64,000 bases of DNA. Origin: Knoxdaviesia capensis (taxonomy: Eukaryota; Ascomycota; Sordariomycetes; Microascales; Gondwanamycetaceae). A model generated the notes under the pieces. The model saw nothing but the letters and a program-made list of their open reading frames with translations. It was not told where the DNA came from and did not search any database. The stretch is taken from contig LNGK01000002.1 in assembly GCA_001510575.1 (NCBI GenBank), positions 341,271 to 405,270 of the forward strand, in the 5' to 3' direction. Positions 1 through 11,773 of this stretch are shown here, piece by piece. The position numbers and the translations under genes were made by a program. Each line of letters begins with the position of its first letter. Positions within the stretch are counted from its first letter, which is position 1.

Positions 1-530
1 CTGGCCGTCGCCGACCAGGCAGTCCGGCCACAGCCAGTTGACGTGCTTGACGGTGCTGCCGTCCTCCTGCTGCATGATATTGCCGAACCCGGCGTCGGTG
101 ACGTTCGTCACGGTGAAGTTCTTGCCGGTCGAGTAGCTCGACAGGAAGATGCTGACGTTGAAGATCTGGCTGGTGCTCTGTGGCGACAGCTGCTCGGGGA
201 GCGGGATGCGGCCGTTGGCGGTCACGTCGAGCGACAGGTGCAGGGTTTCTAGCGCGCACAGAGTGCTGTTAGCAGGGCTGTCTCCGGTTGGGGGCTGTCT
301 TGGGTGGTTCTCGCCGTTCTGGTCCGGGTGAGGGCAGGGGGGGAATACAAACCTCCTCCGAGCGGTGTTCCGGGCTGTGGCGCGTTGACCACCACCAGGC
401 CCGGCGTGAAGATCTGGCCGCCCGCGATGGTGAAGCTTTGTTGTGCTGCTGCCGGAGCTGCGAACAGCAGGAGCAACGCCGCCGGCAACGCCGCCAGGGC
501 GGTCGATAGTAATGAGCGTGTTGACATCAT
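1..530 (-). CDS. Secreted protein, 5' part (cut by window edge)
   Basis: The gene reads leftward from an ATG at 530 and leaves the window at position 1. Exon 1 is 530-353 and exon 2 starts at 248. The intron (352-249, 104 nt) has a GTTTGT donor and a CTAG acceptor and is phase 1. The joined protein starts with a basic stretch, a hydrophobic Leu/Ala core and an AAAQQ-type cleavage site, so it has a signal peptide (about residues 1-27). The mature part contains GETLHLSLDVTANGRIP and several N-glycosylation sequons (NVS, NFT, NVT). I recall this LDVTANG motif from conserved secreted ascomycete proteins of unknown role, possibly wall-associated; that is memory, not a search. A second ATG lies directly after the first (527). 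A (TG)n tract in the leader keeps an upstream ATG at 584 in frame, but His-Thr repeats ahead of a signal peptide make that start unlikely. Confidence 0.75.
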
Positions 531-531
531 G

Positions 532-576
<45 letters not shown>

Positions 577-3500
577 GAGCGCAAAAGTCGTCGATAACGA
601 GCGTATGCCGTCTAAACAGCGCCTCCCACAAAAGAAGAAAAAGTCAGGTGAAGAAGCTGGTGTTTTTCTCAACAAATCTGGTATCGTCGCCGGCCGTAAC
701 CATATAATGCCCGTCGTTGGCTGGATTTCCAAGAGCCCCCCCCCGTGGCCGGAAAATTCGGCTTCTTTTCCCGCGGCGCAATTTCACGATGCACGTCGAA
801 TCCCAGACCGAAAGCCCAAAAGAACCCGCCTCTAGTCACTTTTTCAGTGCGGACCAGCTGTGGGAACCTGGGAAGGATTGCTGAAATTGCGAGGAGGATT
901 CCGGTTCGTTCGTTACTTTTTATTTTTGCCCGTGGGTGAGTTGCTTTTTTCGTCTTAGTCTTGGGGTTGTGTAAGATTGGAGGAGGCGTAATATCAAGTG
1001 TTGCTTTTTGCGATGGACAGAAGAGGAGATCTGGAATACACGACGGAAGAATCGAGAAGGACGCTAGAAAAGAAAGAAGAAAGAAGGAAAAAGCAAAGCA
1101 GGACCGTGACGAGCAGACAGTGCGTGGACGGGACTGGGTATTAAAACCAGACGCATGAGAGAGTGCTTGCCAACGAAGTCGATCATGGTATTGCTTCCTT
1201 TTTTCCTTTCTCTCTCTCTCTCGCTCTCTCTCTCTCTCCTTTCGAGCTGCCAGATTTCGCGGCCAGGGGGGAGAGGGGAACCCCAGAGCAGTGTCCAAGG
1301 TTCTCTCTAAACGTGAGCTTAATGGGAATAGAACCCTGGGAATCCTAGTGTGTGTGGCGCCAAGATGGCAGATCGGGGCGTTCAACCACGGCTTGTTCGT
1401 GCCCTGGTGGGATGTCCACTATGTACTCCGCCCAGTGTTTTCTGCATTATCTGTACCGACGAAACACATGGACAGAATAGTAAGTAGTCCATCACAGCTT
1501 CGTGCTTCACGTCAACCGCTGGTGCAGGCCGCTAATCCTACAGAAGATTTCCCCGTTCATGCATAAAACAACAACGTAAACGGGAGCCAGACCACGAAGC
1601 TAAACGAAGAACAAAAACCTGGACTTGGTGATGCCGAGATGCGACAAGATCGACGTCGACGCCGGGGGGGGGGGCGAACCAGAGCTTTGCCATTGTTGGT
1701 TGGTTTCTTAGGTTCTCTATTATTATTCTGCCGTGGGCCAGTTTCTTCATTTCTCATGCTTTTCAACAATCACAGCGACGGTCCGGTGATGCTGCGGAAG
1801 CTCGGCCACGGTCTGGTGTATATCTGCACCCTCTCACGAACATATAGCTTCCTGTCACTGTGATGCTGCTCGCCTTATGCGGCGGCCATATAGGTATGTC
1901 ATACTTACAGTACAGTACAGCCCGTCCCCAGCCGGCCTCTCCGGCTGCGCGGCACCCGCCAGTCGTGGCCCAGCGATCCTGGGCACGGCAAGTTTCACTC
2001 TGTATTTCCAGCAGCTGAGCACACAACCAAATACGAATCGGTGTTAATTTTGCTTCGAATGCAAACCTGGATTCCCTTCGCTCCCCGTGCTACCAACTGT
2101 GGGCCCGGAATCTGGACTCCGTGGTTGCTTCGACTGGGTTTTGCTCCTCTTTCTGATGCATCGTCGGTTTCACTGTGTGCAGGGGTGGTGTCGGTGGCCT
2201 GGTTTAGGTTTTTGGGAAGCTCTGCATCTTTTTGCACATCATAGGTGGTCACGACCGGGATTCGATGAGCGTTTTCTGGTGGGTAGCCCTAGACCCTAAT
2301 CTTCCATGTAGCTTGATGGATGCGGTATTGGAATCTTGTCATTTGCAGAAAGAAATAAGAGGTAAATTGGTCATTACCCAACACTAAACAGGAATACTCA
2401 GTTGACTTCTCTCCTGTCTTCCCGTTGAGCTGTGTCTGCTAATTACCAGCAATTTCTCTCCTCTGCACCACCCCCGTCCGGGATGTTACTCGAACGCGTC
2501 GATCATGTTGGCTCTGGTCATGCCTGCCCAACATGATACAAGTTCGAGCCAGGAACGCCAAACTTAACAGTCTTTTCTCGTGAAGAACATAGTCGACCAC
2601 TTCCAAGGCGCACGAGGGGAAAGCGTTCAGCCTCCACCACAAGTTTTCGCGCAATCCCACTCTGTCTTTCCCATTAACAACATAGGGGGGAGGGGACGAA
2701 GATCTCGGTATTAGCCCGCCTGGGAATGCTTCCACTCACTACACCGTGGAGAGCAGGCTGGCTTGATCAGTTGCGTACCCTCGGCGTGGACGCGACTTCT
2801 GGGGGCTGGAGAGCAAGACCACTCCGAGAGGTTGCCGAGCTAAGTACTCGCCAGGTGGGAGCTCCATGTCGATCAGCCATCGGCAGAGCAACACTGGATA
2901 TATAGCACAGAGCCTCGTCCAGCACCCAGATGGAATGCGCGAGAAATGAACTTCTCATCCCTCCCGTCACGTCACGGTGCTCGTTCCAACTGGAGCGCCA
3001 GGTTGCGGATTGTGTTCAGATTCACAGTACCTGCGTCCAACTCCGTGGCCCAACCTGTGCAAACTTCTGTAGGGAAAGTCCTGTTGTTCGCGCCGCTTGC
3101 CTTGTCGTCCTGCTTGCTACAGTGCCATTGCCCAGTCCGAACGCTTCCCTCATCAACGATTTGCTGCCCGGGGTCTGTATGGTATCAGCCAACATGAGAC
3201 GAAAAGGTGAAGAACGCCAACCGTGCGTTTTTTTTATGCTTGTGGCGCAGAGACGAAAAAGAACGAACAAGAAATCTCAACTCGGAAGAATCTTAGGGAA
3301 CAAGGATTGTCGGCCTTCCTTCTGCTGCGTCGATGGCGTGTCGGTGGTGGATTTGCCTGACATGCGTTCATCTCAAAGCCGTGTCACTTGCGTGTTCTTG
3401 CATAAGTGAGCGAGACCGTGGCCAAAAGCAGTTAGCAGGTCAAGCTCACCGTCGGAGTTGACTCCAGAGCATATACAACCCTAGACCCTAAGATCTCCGA

Positions 3501-6122
3501 AACACACCAGATGTAGATGCTGAGCGGCAGAGTCCCTCCAGAATCGGACCAACGGGCAGACAAGTCTTACTCGGTTTCCCACAGCTGAATGAACATTGAA
3601 CCTTCATATAACCCGAGTTTCCTCTCAGCCTCCCCAACCCATTCCAACGCGGCCTTCCGTTCCAGCCCGGACATGTGGATGTCGGCAAAAAGGCCTCCAA
3701 CAGCAGAGCATTGAAGGTAGGAACAGCCTACGACTCCCAGTATTTACCTACCCAATAGTCCTGCTCTGCGTGTCTCACAGAATATTGGCCACCAGTACGA
3801 CGAATACGTCCATTCATCTCCTCGTGGCAGGCCCAGGACTGGACTTCGGATGAGTCGATGTTTCATATGGGTCTTGACTCAGTAGAAGAAGGAAAGTAAG
3901 TTAAGGCTCAACTAACTTACCGGGACGCTCGAGTCGTAACGTGCTCCCCGAGTACACATATCAATGCAGGGAGAGAGCGAGTCCAGATGTTGCAGACTCC
4001 CTTTGCATCGAAAGGGGAGCCAGACAACTTGATTTGAGACAGCGACTATCGAGATGCAATAATCGTACCTAAAAGGAGCTTAGGGGAATGCAAGGAAATT
4101 TCACTGTCTCGGATAGCTTAGTACATGGCTGCCCCTTTCGGAATCGGAGTAGTGCTGGGCTCCTTTGGTCTCTTCGTACAGAGAATATGGACATTGAACC
4201 TGATGAATTGTGTGTGAGCTATAGAGCATGGTTATTCCTAGGCCAACCCTAACCCTAGCATTGGTTTATCCACAAACGGAAGGTTCACGGACGACTAGTT
4301 CTGAGCAATAATGTCCTCCTCGTTTGCTGAACTTGTCTGCCGAACTATGACTTCTACATACTACCCGCCATATACGATTTTACATCGAAAGCAACCATGA
4401 AACTTTTCATCAATACAATTACTATATTCATATTGCTTCCACGCAGATTCACTCATCCAGATTGATGATGGCGTTTGACTCTGACACTTCCTCACCGAGC
4501 ATACCTGCAGACGTACATCTTCAATATTCGTCAAACGAGAGCGTCAAATGGACCCCTCACGCAACTTAGACATGCCGGCATGAAATCCAATCTATTCTCT
4601 CCAGATGAGAAAACTCCTCCCTGGACCCCAACTCTCCCTGCCTCCCCAGGCTGCATTTCCCTTCTGACCCCCTGCGGGCATTCGCTGTACTCTCTGTCCC
4701 CGTTCCCCGATCGGATACGGTATTCAGCTACAGTATGTTCCCTCACCCTCACTCTCACCCTAACCCAATAACCCATCTAGTGCTCATATATACCCGCATT
4801 ACATTTGTTAGCCATTCTCTACGAAGGGGTTCTGGCTGATTCTGAAGTCCTGGCTATTTCCTATAGGGGCCGATCCAGCACTGGAATTCCCAGTGTCGAA
4901 CTAAGCTTCCTCCCTCCCTTGATCAAAAACAAAGGGGGCGAACACACCATGCGTGAACGGGAGGACGCGACACGATGGGCCGCAATTCTGTTTGCCTTAT
5001 TTTGCTTCTAGCTGTTCCACCGTCCCGTGTCTAGCGGCTCATCTCAGCTACCGCGCAGTGTGTCCCGTGTCTGGCCCGTCTAAAGACACCTAAACCGCCC
5101 CCACCGATGCTAGATCACGCCTAGAATCGCGGACAGATCTCGATGGAAAGCTTAGATTCGATCTCCCGGCCTGGGGTGTGGACGTCACAGCAAGCAAAGT
5201 GCATGCATATGTTAAATGGTGAACGGCAGACATGCACACATATGCCTTCCTTGCTTGTTGTATGCGCCACCATTTACCACCACATCTGTCTTGCTTCCCA
5301 AGTCTGTGAATCACGCTGCACTCCACAAGATGGCAGGTTTTGTCCACACAACTGGACGTGTTCCTGCAGAAGCTCTCATTCCACCCCAGATCATCAACAC
5401 AGAGCTACGGGGCATCAAATAAAACAGCACAACAACGCCAACGGTGTCTCATGAATGATCCTGCCCAAGAATTCCGGGACCTGAAAAACCGCGCCGGCAT
5501 GGGCTCTCCAAACCCCTACGGGAGGCTTTCTTCACCAGTCTCAAAGGAATCAAATTCCTCACGGTGTGTGCGGCTGGCCCTCTATTGACTGCAGAGAGGC
5601 ACCCTGGATTCTGGCTACTCCCGTATTTCCAATGGTGCCGCTCGTCAACAGAGGGACGGCAATATTGGAATGCCCGGAGACCTTTACACACGAAAAGGAC
5701 CATGTGATTACAGGGGGAACACGTCTCAAGGGAGTGTCTTCAATCATCCGAAAGTCTGTCCGAGTCGAAAGGCGTGTTGGCTGCGCCGAGCCTTCACCTT
5801 ATAATGCCGACCATGGACTGTGATCTTCTCTGCATCTGAACTTATCCTCATGACTTTGTGAACTATAGGCTTGTATCGACGGTGTTTGTCGTTTCCTTCT
5901 TCTTTTCTTTTTTGGTTTGGTCTTTCGTCACTCATTCTTTTTTCTTCTATCTTTGCTTTACTTGGCTTGCCTTAACGACCTTGTTCTTATGCCCTCACGG
6001 CCTTCCCACTCCTTCTGATCGTCTTTATGAGTATCTGATCTTGGTTTTCCAACTGTTCACTTGCCCTGTGTTTTCACCCCCCAACGCAATCTCCATAGCG
6101 TGATTGACGAGCGGCAAACACT
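531..6122. other. Gene-free stretch, 5.6 kb
   Basis: I find no credible gene. Open frames here are short, differ in codon use from the real genes (no GC-rich wobble), and lack splice-site-flanked continuations. Visible content is a (TG)n tract, a TC-rich tract around 1198-1245, and telomere-like pieces at 2286-2298, 3477-3491, 4245-4258 (AACCCTAACCCTAG) and about 4755-4768. An 11-bp sequence GTCCCGTGTCT occurs at 5022 and again at 5062. The last few hundred bases are T-rich and probably hold the promoter and leader of the mucin-like gene at 6123. Decayed transposon or relic sequence is possible but I recognise none. Confidence 0.5.
533..573. repeat. (TG)n microsatellite
   Basis: About 20 uninterrupted TG units lie immediately upstream of the start codon of the leftward secreted-protein gene, in its leader or promoter. 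Such tracts change length readily. Confidence 0.95.
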
Positions 6123-9100
6123 ATGCGGCTGTCTAACACCCTCGCCGCCGGCCTTGGCCTGGCCGGCAGCGTCGTGGATGCCCGGCTCGCCCCTCGCCTG
6201 GACACCGACGATGTCTGCGACGGTTTGATGACTGTCTATGAAATCATCCCCATCGAGATGGTGACTGTCGTGCCCATCTTTGTTAGCGTTGTTGTCACGG
6301 CTAGTACGACCATTACGGTTGGCCACGGTATCACTCTGACCGTTGGCGGAAATTTCCCTACCACGCTTGTTACGACTCTTACTGGTTACGATCGCCTGAA
6401 GACCACCTCGACCAAGTGAGTGGCTAATTTCCATAGTTGACGACAACCATGTACTAATACCAGTTACCCTATAGCACGAGATATACGACTACTTCCCTTA
6501 CAACCACCATCACTGTTCCTGAATGCAACTGCCCGACTTCCTACCCTGGTACTTTCACTATTCCTCCCACTACCAGTGGAGGCAGGACCACCGTCATCGT
6601 CATCCCGTCCGGCATTAGCAGCGTTGACCCGAGTTTCACTGGTCCGTATGTCACTAAAACCGTGACTAACTGCGGCTGTGATGCTACCAAGGACCTGACT
6701 ATGACCTTCCCCCCGGCTACCTCCGGTGGCCCTGGTACTGTCGTTATCATCGACGTTCTTGAGGCTTCTACGACCTCGAGTGCATCCACTACCTCGAGCA
6801 CGAGAACCTCGAGCACCGGCACTTCTAGCACTGGTTCTTCTAGCACTGGATCCGGTGCTGGCACCTCCACTGGTTCTTCTAGCACTGGATCCGGTGCTGG
6901 CACCTTCACTGGTTCTTCTAGCACTGGCACCTCGAGCACGAGAACCTCGAGCACCGACACTTCTAGCACTAGTTCTTCTCGCACTGGATCTAGTACTGGC
7001 ACCTCTATAGGTTCTTCCAGCACTGACACCTCGAGCACTGAGTCCAGCACTGATACTTCAAGCACTGGATCCAGCACTGGGCCTGACATTAGTGCTTCAA
7101 GCACTGGGTCCAGCACTGGGTCCAACATTAGTGCTTCTAGCACTGGATCTAGCACTGGTACTTCCAGCACTGGATCCAGCACTGGAACCTCCACTGGTTC
7201 TTCCGGCACTGATACCTCGAGTACTGGCACCTCTAGCACCGGTCCTTCTAGCACTGGAACCTCGAGCACTGGTACTTCTAGCACTGGATCTAGTACTGGG
7301 TCCAGTATTAGTGCTTCCAGCACTGGATCCGGCACTGGATCCTCCACTGGTTCTTCCGGCACTGATACCTCGAGTACTGGCACCTCTAGCACTGGGTCCA
7401 ACATTAGTGCTGGAAGCACTGGATCCAGCACTGGAACCTCCACTGGTTCTTCCGGCACTGATACCTCGAGTACTGGCACCTCTAGCACCGGTCCTTCTAG
7501 CACTGGCACCTCGAGCACTGGTACTTCCAGCACTGGATCCAGCACTGGGCCTGACATTAGTGCTTCCAGCACTGGGTCCAGCACTGGGTCCAACATTAGT
7601 GCTTCCAGCACTGGATCCAGCACTGGTACTTCCAGCACTGGATCCAGCACTGGAACCTCCACTGGTTCTTCCGGCACTGATAGCTCGAGTACTGGCACCT
7701 CTAGCACCGGTCCTTCTAGCACTGGAACCTCGAGCACTGGTACTTCCAGCACTGGATCCAGCACTGGATCCAGTACTGGAACCTCCACTAGTTCTTCCGG
7801 CACTAATACCTCGAGTACTGGCACCTCTAGCACCGGTACTTCTGGCACTGGCACCTCGAGCACTGGGTCCAACATTAGTGCTTCCAGCACTGGATCCAGC
7901 ACTGGTACTTCAAGCACTGGATCCAGCACTGGAACCTCCACTGGTTCTTCCGGCACTGATACCTCGAGTACTGGCACCTCTAGCACCGGTCCTTCTAGCA
8001 CTGGAACCTCGAGCACTGGTACTTCCAGCACTGGATCCAGCACTGGAACCTCTACTGGTTCTTCCGGCACTGATACCTCGAGTACTGGCACCTCTAGCAC
8101 CGGTCCTTCTAGCACTAGTACTTCTAGCACTGGATCTAGTACTGGAACCTCCACTAGTTCATCTAGCACTGATACCTCGAGTACTGGCACCTCTAGCACC
8201 GATACTTCTGGCACTAGCACCTCGAGCACTAGGTCTAACATTAGTGCTTCCAGCACTAGATCCAGCACTAGCACCTCCACTAGTTCTTTAAGCACTGAAT
8301 TAGACGCTGCCACCTTCACTTTCTCTTCTAGCACTAGCACCTCGAGCTCTAAGTCCAGCACTAGAACTTCCAGCACTAGAACCTCCACTGGCTCTTCCGG
8401 CACTGATACCTCGAATACTGGCACCTCTAGCACCGGTCCTTCTAGCACTGGCACCTCGAGCACTGGGTCCAACATTAGTGCTTCCAGCACTGGATCCAGC
8501 ACTGGAACTTCCAGCACTGGATCCAGCACTGGAACCTCCACTGGCTCTTCCGGCACTGATACCTCGAATACTGGCACCTCTAGCACCGGTCCATCTAGCA
8601 CTGGTACTTCCAGCACTGGATCTAGTACTGGGTCCAACATTAGTGCTTCAAGCACTGGATCCAGCACTGGCACCTCCACTGGTTCTAGCACTGATACCTC
8701 GAGTACTGGCACCTCTAGTACCGATACTTCTAGCACTGGCACCTCGAGCACTAGGTCGAACATTATTGCTTCGAGCACTGGGTCCAGCACTGGCACCTCC
8801 ACTAGTTCTTTGAGCACTGAATTAGACGCTGGCACCTTCACTTTCTCTTTTAGCACTAGCACCTCGAGCACTGAGTCCAGCACTGGAACTTCTAGCACTG
8901 GAACCTCCACTGGCTCTTCCGGCACTGATACCTCGAGTACTGGCACCTCTAGCACTGGTCCATCTAGCACTGGTACTTCCAGCACTGGATCTAGTGCTGG
9001 GTCCAACATTAGTGCTTCCAGCACTGGATCCAGCACTGGTACCTCCACTGGTTCTAGCACTGATACCTCGAGTACTGGCACCTCTAGCACCGGTTCTTCT

Positions 9101-11773
9101 AGCCCTGGCACCTCGAGCACTGAGTCCAGCACTAATACTTCCAGCACTGGATCTAGCACTGGGTCCAACATTAGTGCTTCCAGCACTACATCCAGCACTG
9201 GTACTTCCAGCACTGGATCCAGTACTGGAACCTCCACTGGTTCTTCCGGCACTGATACCTCGAGTACTGGCACCTCTAGCACCGGTCCTTCTAGCACTGG
9301 CACCTCGAGCACTGGGTCCAACATTAGTGCTTCCAGCACTGGATCCAGCACTGGTACTTCCAGCACTGGATCCAGCACTGGAACCTCCACTGGTTCTAGC
9401 ACTGATACCTCGAGTACTGGCACCTCTAGCACCGGTTCTTCTAGCCCTGGCACCTCGAGCACTGAGTCCAGCACTGATACTTCCAGCACTGGATCTAGCA
9501 CTGGGTCCAACATTAGTGCTTCCAGCACTGGATCTAGCACTGGCACCTCCACTGGTTCTTCCGGCACTGATACCTCGAGTACTGGCACCTCTAGTACCGA
9601 TACTTCTGGCACTGGCACCTCGAGCACTGGGTCCAACATTAGTGCTTCCAGCACTGGATCCAGTACTGGCACCTCCACTAGTTCTTTGAGCACTGAATTA
9701 GACGCTGCCACCTTCACTTTCTCTTCTAGCACTAGCACCTCGAGCACTGGGTCCAGCACTGGAACTTCCAGCACTGGAACTTCCAGCACTGGAACTTCCA
9801 GCACTGGAACTTCCAGCACTGGATCCAGCACTGGTACTTCCAGCACTGGATCCAGCACTGGAACCTTAACTGGCTCTTCTAGTACTGGCACCTCGAGTAC
9901 TGGCACTTCTAGCACCGGTTCTTCCAGCACCGGATCTGGCACCGGAGCCTCGAGTACTGGAACCTCGAGCACCGGCACTTCTACCACTGGCACCTCTACA
10001 GATTCTTCTAGCACTAGCACCTCGAGCACTGGGTCTAGCACTGGAACCTCGAGCACCGGTACTTCCAGCACTGGCACCTCGAGTACTGGGTCTAGCACTG
10101 GAACCTCGAGCACCGGTACTTCCAGCATTGACACTTCTAGCACTGGATCCACCACCGGAACCTCCACGAGTTCTCCCAACCTATCTAGCTCCACGGCATC
10201 TTCGAGCACTGAAGGCTCATCGGATACGTCGGGATCGGGCAGCTCCACTGCCTCCTCTTCTGTTGCCAGCTCAGGTAGCTCCACTGGCTCTTCGACGTCC
10301 CCTAGCTCTACCGGTACTTCCACCTCTGGTACCTCTACGGCATCGTCTAATACTGGAAGCTCGTCAGCTGCCCCAACCTTAGGTAGCTCGACTGCCTCGT
10401 CTTCCTCTGTGACCAGCTCTGGTAGCTCCACTGCTTCGTCGACTACCGGAAGCTCCACGGCCTCTTCTACCAGCGGAACATCTACTGGTTCTTCGACCTC
10501 GGGCAGCTCGGCCGCCTCGTCTAGCTCAGGCAGCTCCACTGTCTCGTCCAGTAGCGGAAGCTCGACTAGCTCCTCGACTGCCACTTCTGGAACCTCGTCT
10601 GGCAGCTCGACCTCTCGCAGCTCGACCGCGTCTTCGACAGCGTCTTCCACCTCGGCATCGTCTACGAGCACGGGAGCGTCGTCAACCACTTCTAGCACAT
10701 CGACGCGGGCTTCGTCATCCACGGTGTCTAGCACGTCGACCACGACATCCGCCACGCCTTCGGCTAGCTGCGCGGCATATCCGCCACACAAGATTTGCCG
10801 AGCGGAACTCCCTGCGGGCTGTCAGGCCGGATACACGAATAACTGGAACACTTGGTTGGCACAATGCAAATTAGAAATGTCTGCGTCCCAGGAGTCAGAT
10901 GCGGCTTTCTGCTTCATCGCCTTCCCGCTCCTGTTTGGCGCAACCAAAATCCAAGCGGTGGCCGCCTGTATCCCGAACTTTATTTCGGAGCCGTGCTTGG
11001 AAGATATGCCTACAGCTTGCAGGGCCCTCAAGACTCTCACTGGCACGGCCATCCTGGCTCAAGTCACGCCCTGTCGCGAGGCTCTGGGATGGCAATACCA
11101 CAGCAACGCGCTGCAGTGCTTGGATACCACGACCATCTCGGCGACCACATCTGGATACGATCGCCTGCTGTGTCTCGAGACGCAGTTGGGCTTTGCTCCG
11201 GGCCAGGGTACCGGAGACCCGGTCTGCATTCCCTGCGTGGAAGCAGCGGAAGTGTCTCGCTGCGGCTACGCCGAGCTGTCGCCGCTCTGCAATTTCACCC
11301 AGACCGGCATCTTCTCGTCGACCGTTGCACTGGCAGCTCTACGCGTTTGTCGTGCATACTATGAAAAATGGATGACCGACAACTTGAGCAGCTGTTTCCC
11401 GGCCAACGATGTTATCATAGCCACGCCGGCCACAGTCGAGACAGCACGCGTGTGTATCGAAAGCAACCTGCAAGATCTTTGCATTGCCGACGTGGCTCCA
11501 TCGTGTATGGACATGAGAGGCACCTCGGGCCTGCTGTTGACTGTGTACGCACAGCGCTGTCTCCTGGAAATGGATCCGTTCTTGGACCGCGAACGTGTCA
11601 ACTGCCTACCAGTCATCCTGGACCTGAGTGCCACAGGCGAGAGTGTCCTGTCGTGTCTGGCAGAGTCGTTCGGCTTCCCGGATTTCTGGCTGACGTTGCC
11701 CAAGCGCCCGGTCTGCGACCCGGAGAATTTCCAGCCGACGCCGTTCGACTGGCCGCCGTGGATTGGGTTCTAA
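6123..11773 (+). CDS. Giant Ser/Thr-rich mucin-like surface protein with Cys-rich C-terminal domain
   Basis: Two exons, 6123-6415 and 6475-11773. The 59-nt intron has a GTGAGT donor, an ACTAAT branch site and an ATAG acceptor, and gives 1863 residues. Residues 1-20 form a signal peptide. Residues about 30-195 are a Thr/Val-rich head with GHGITLTVGG-like strands and a CNC pair. Residues about 198-1520 are degenerate repeats of the STGSSTGTS type, expected to be heavily O-glycosylated. Residues 1530-1863 hold a Cys-rich domain made of four modules with spacing C-x8-C-x7/8-C-x14-19-C-x14-C. The C-terminus (PTPFDWPPWIGF) has no GPI-type hydrophobic tail, so anchoring, if any, is through disulfides or wall glycans. 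The architecture is that of fungal adhesins and flocculins, but I cannot match the head or tail to a named family, so adhesion is an inference. No neighbour suggests an operon or cluster. Confidence 0.85.
6774..10170. repeat. Coding minisatellite with higher-order structure
   Basis: Short degenerate units of the AGCACTGGATCC / AGCACTGGCACC type (4-codon periods) fill 3.4 kb inside the mucin-like gene. They are arranged in longer blocks: a block with GTDTSSTGTSSTGPSSTGTS recurs many times, SNISASSTGS recurs between blocks, and a distinct insert encoding STELDAATFTFS-like sequence occurs three times (near 8295, 8818 and 9697). The third base varies (AGC ACT, TCG AGC, TCT AGC), so copies are diverged at DNA level but conserved in protein. 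Confidence 0.9.

Noticed and set aside
669..1385. 238-codon minus-strand frame
   Set aside because: Low-complexity RERERE and KTKTK runs from TC-rich DNA, no domain, codon use unlike the real genes.
2930..3409. 159-codon plus-strand frame
   Set aside because: No recognisable motif, random-like composition, no splice-flanked continuation.
3995..4020. Imperfect hairpin CTCCCTTTGCATCGAAAGGGGAG
   Set aside because: Short stem with a bulge in AT/GC-mixed intergenic DNA; no supporting context.
7092..9689. Second-frame plus-strand open frames (LDPALVLPALDP repeats)
   Set aside because: Same cause: out-of-frame reading of the minisatellite inside the mucin-like gene.
6541..10791. 1416-codon open frame on the minus strand (VLEVPVLDPVLE repeats)
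   Set aside because: It is the antisense reading of the Ser/Thr minisatellite; repeats of a stop-poor unit keep the opposite frame open. It has no start context, signal or domain, whereas the plus strand has a signal peptide, an intron and a Cys-rich end.
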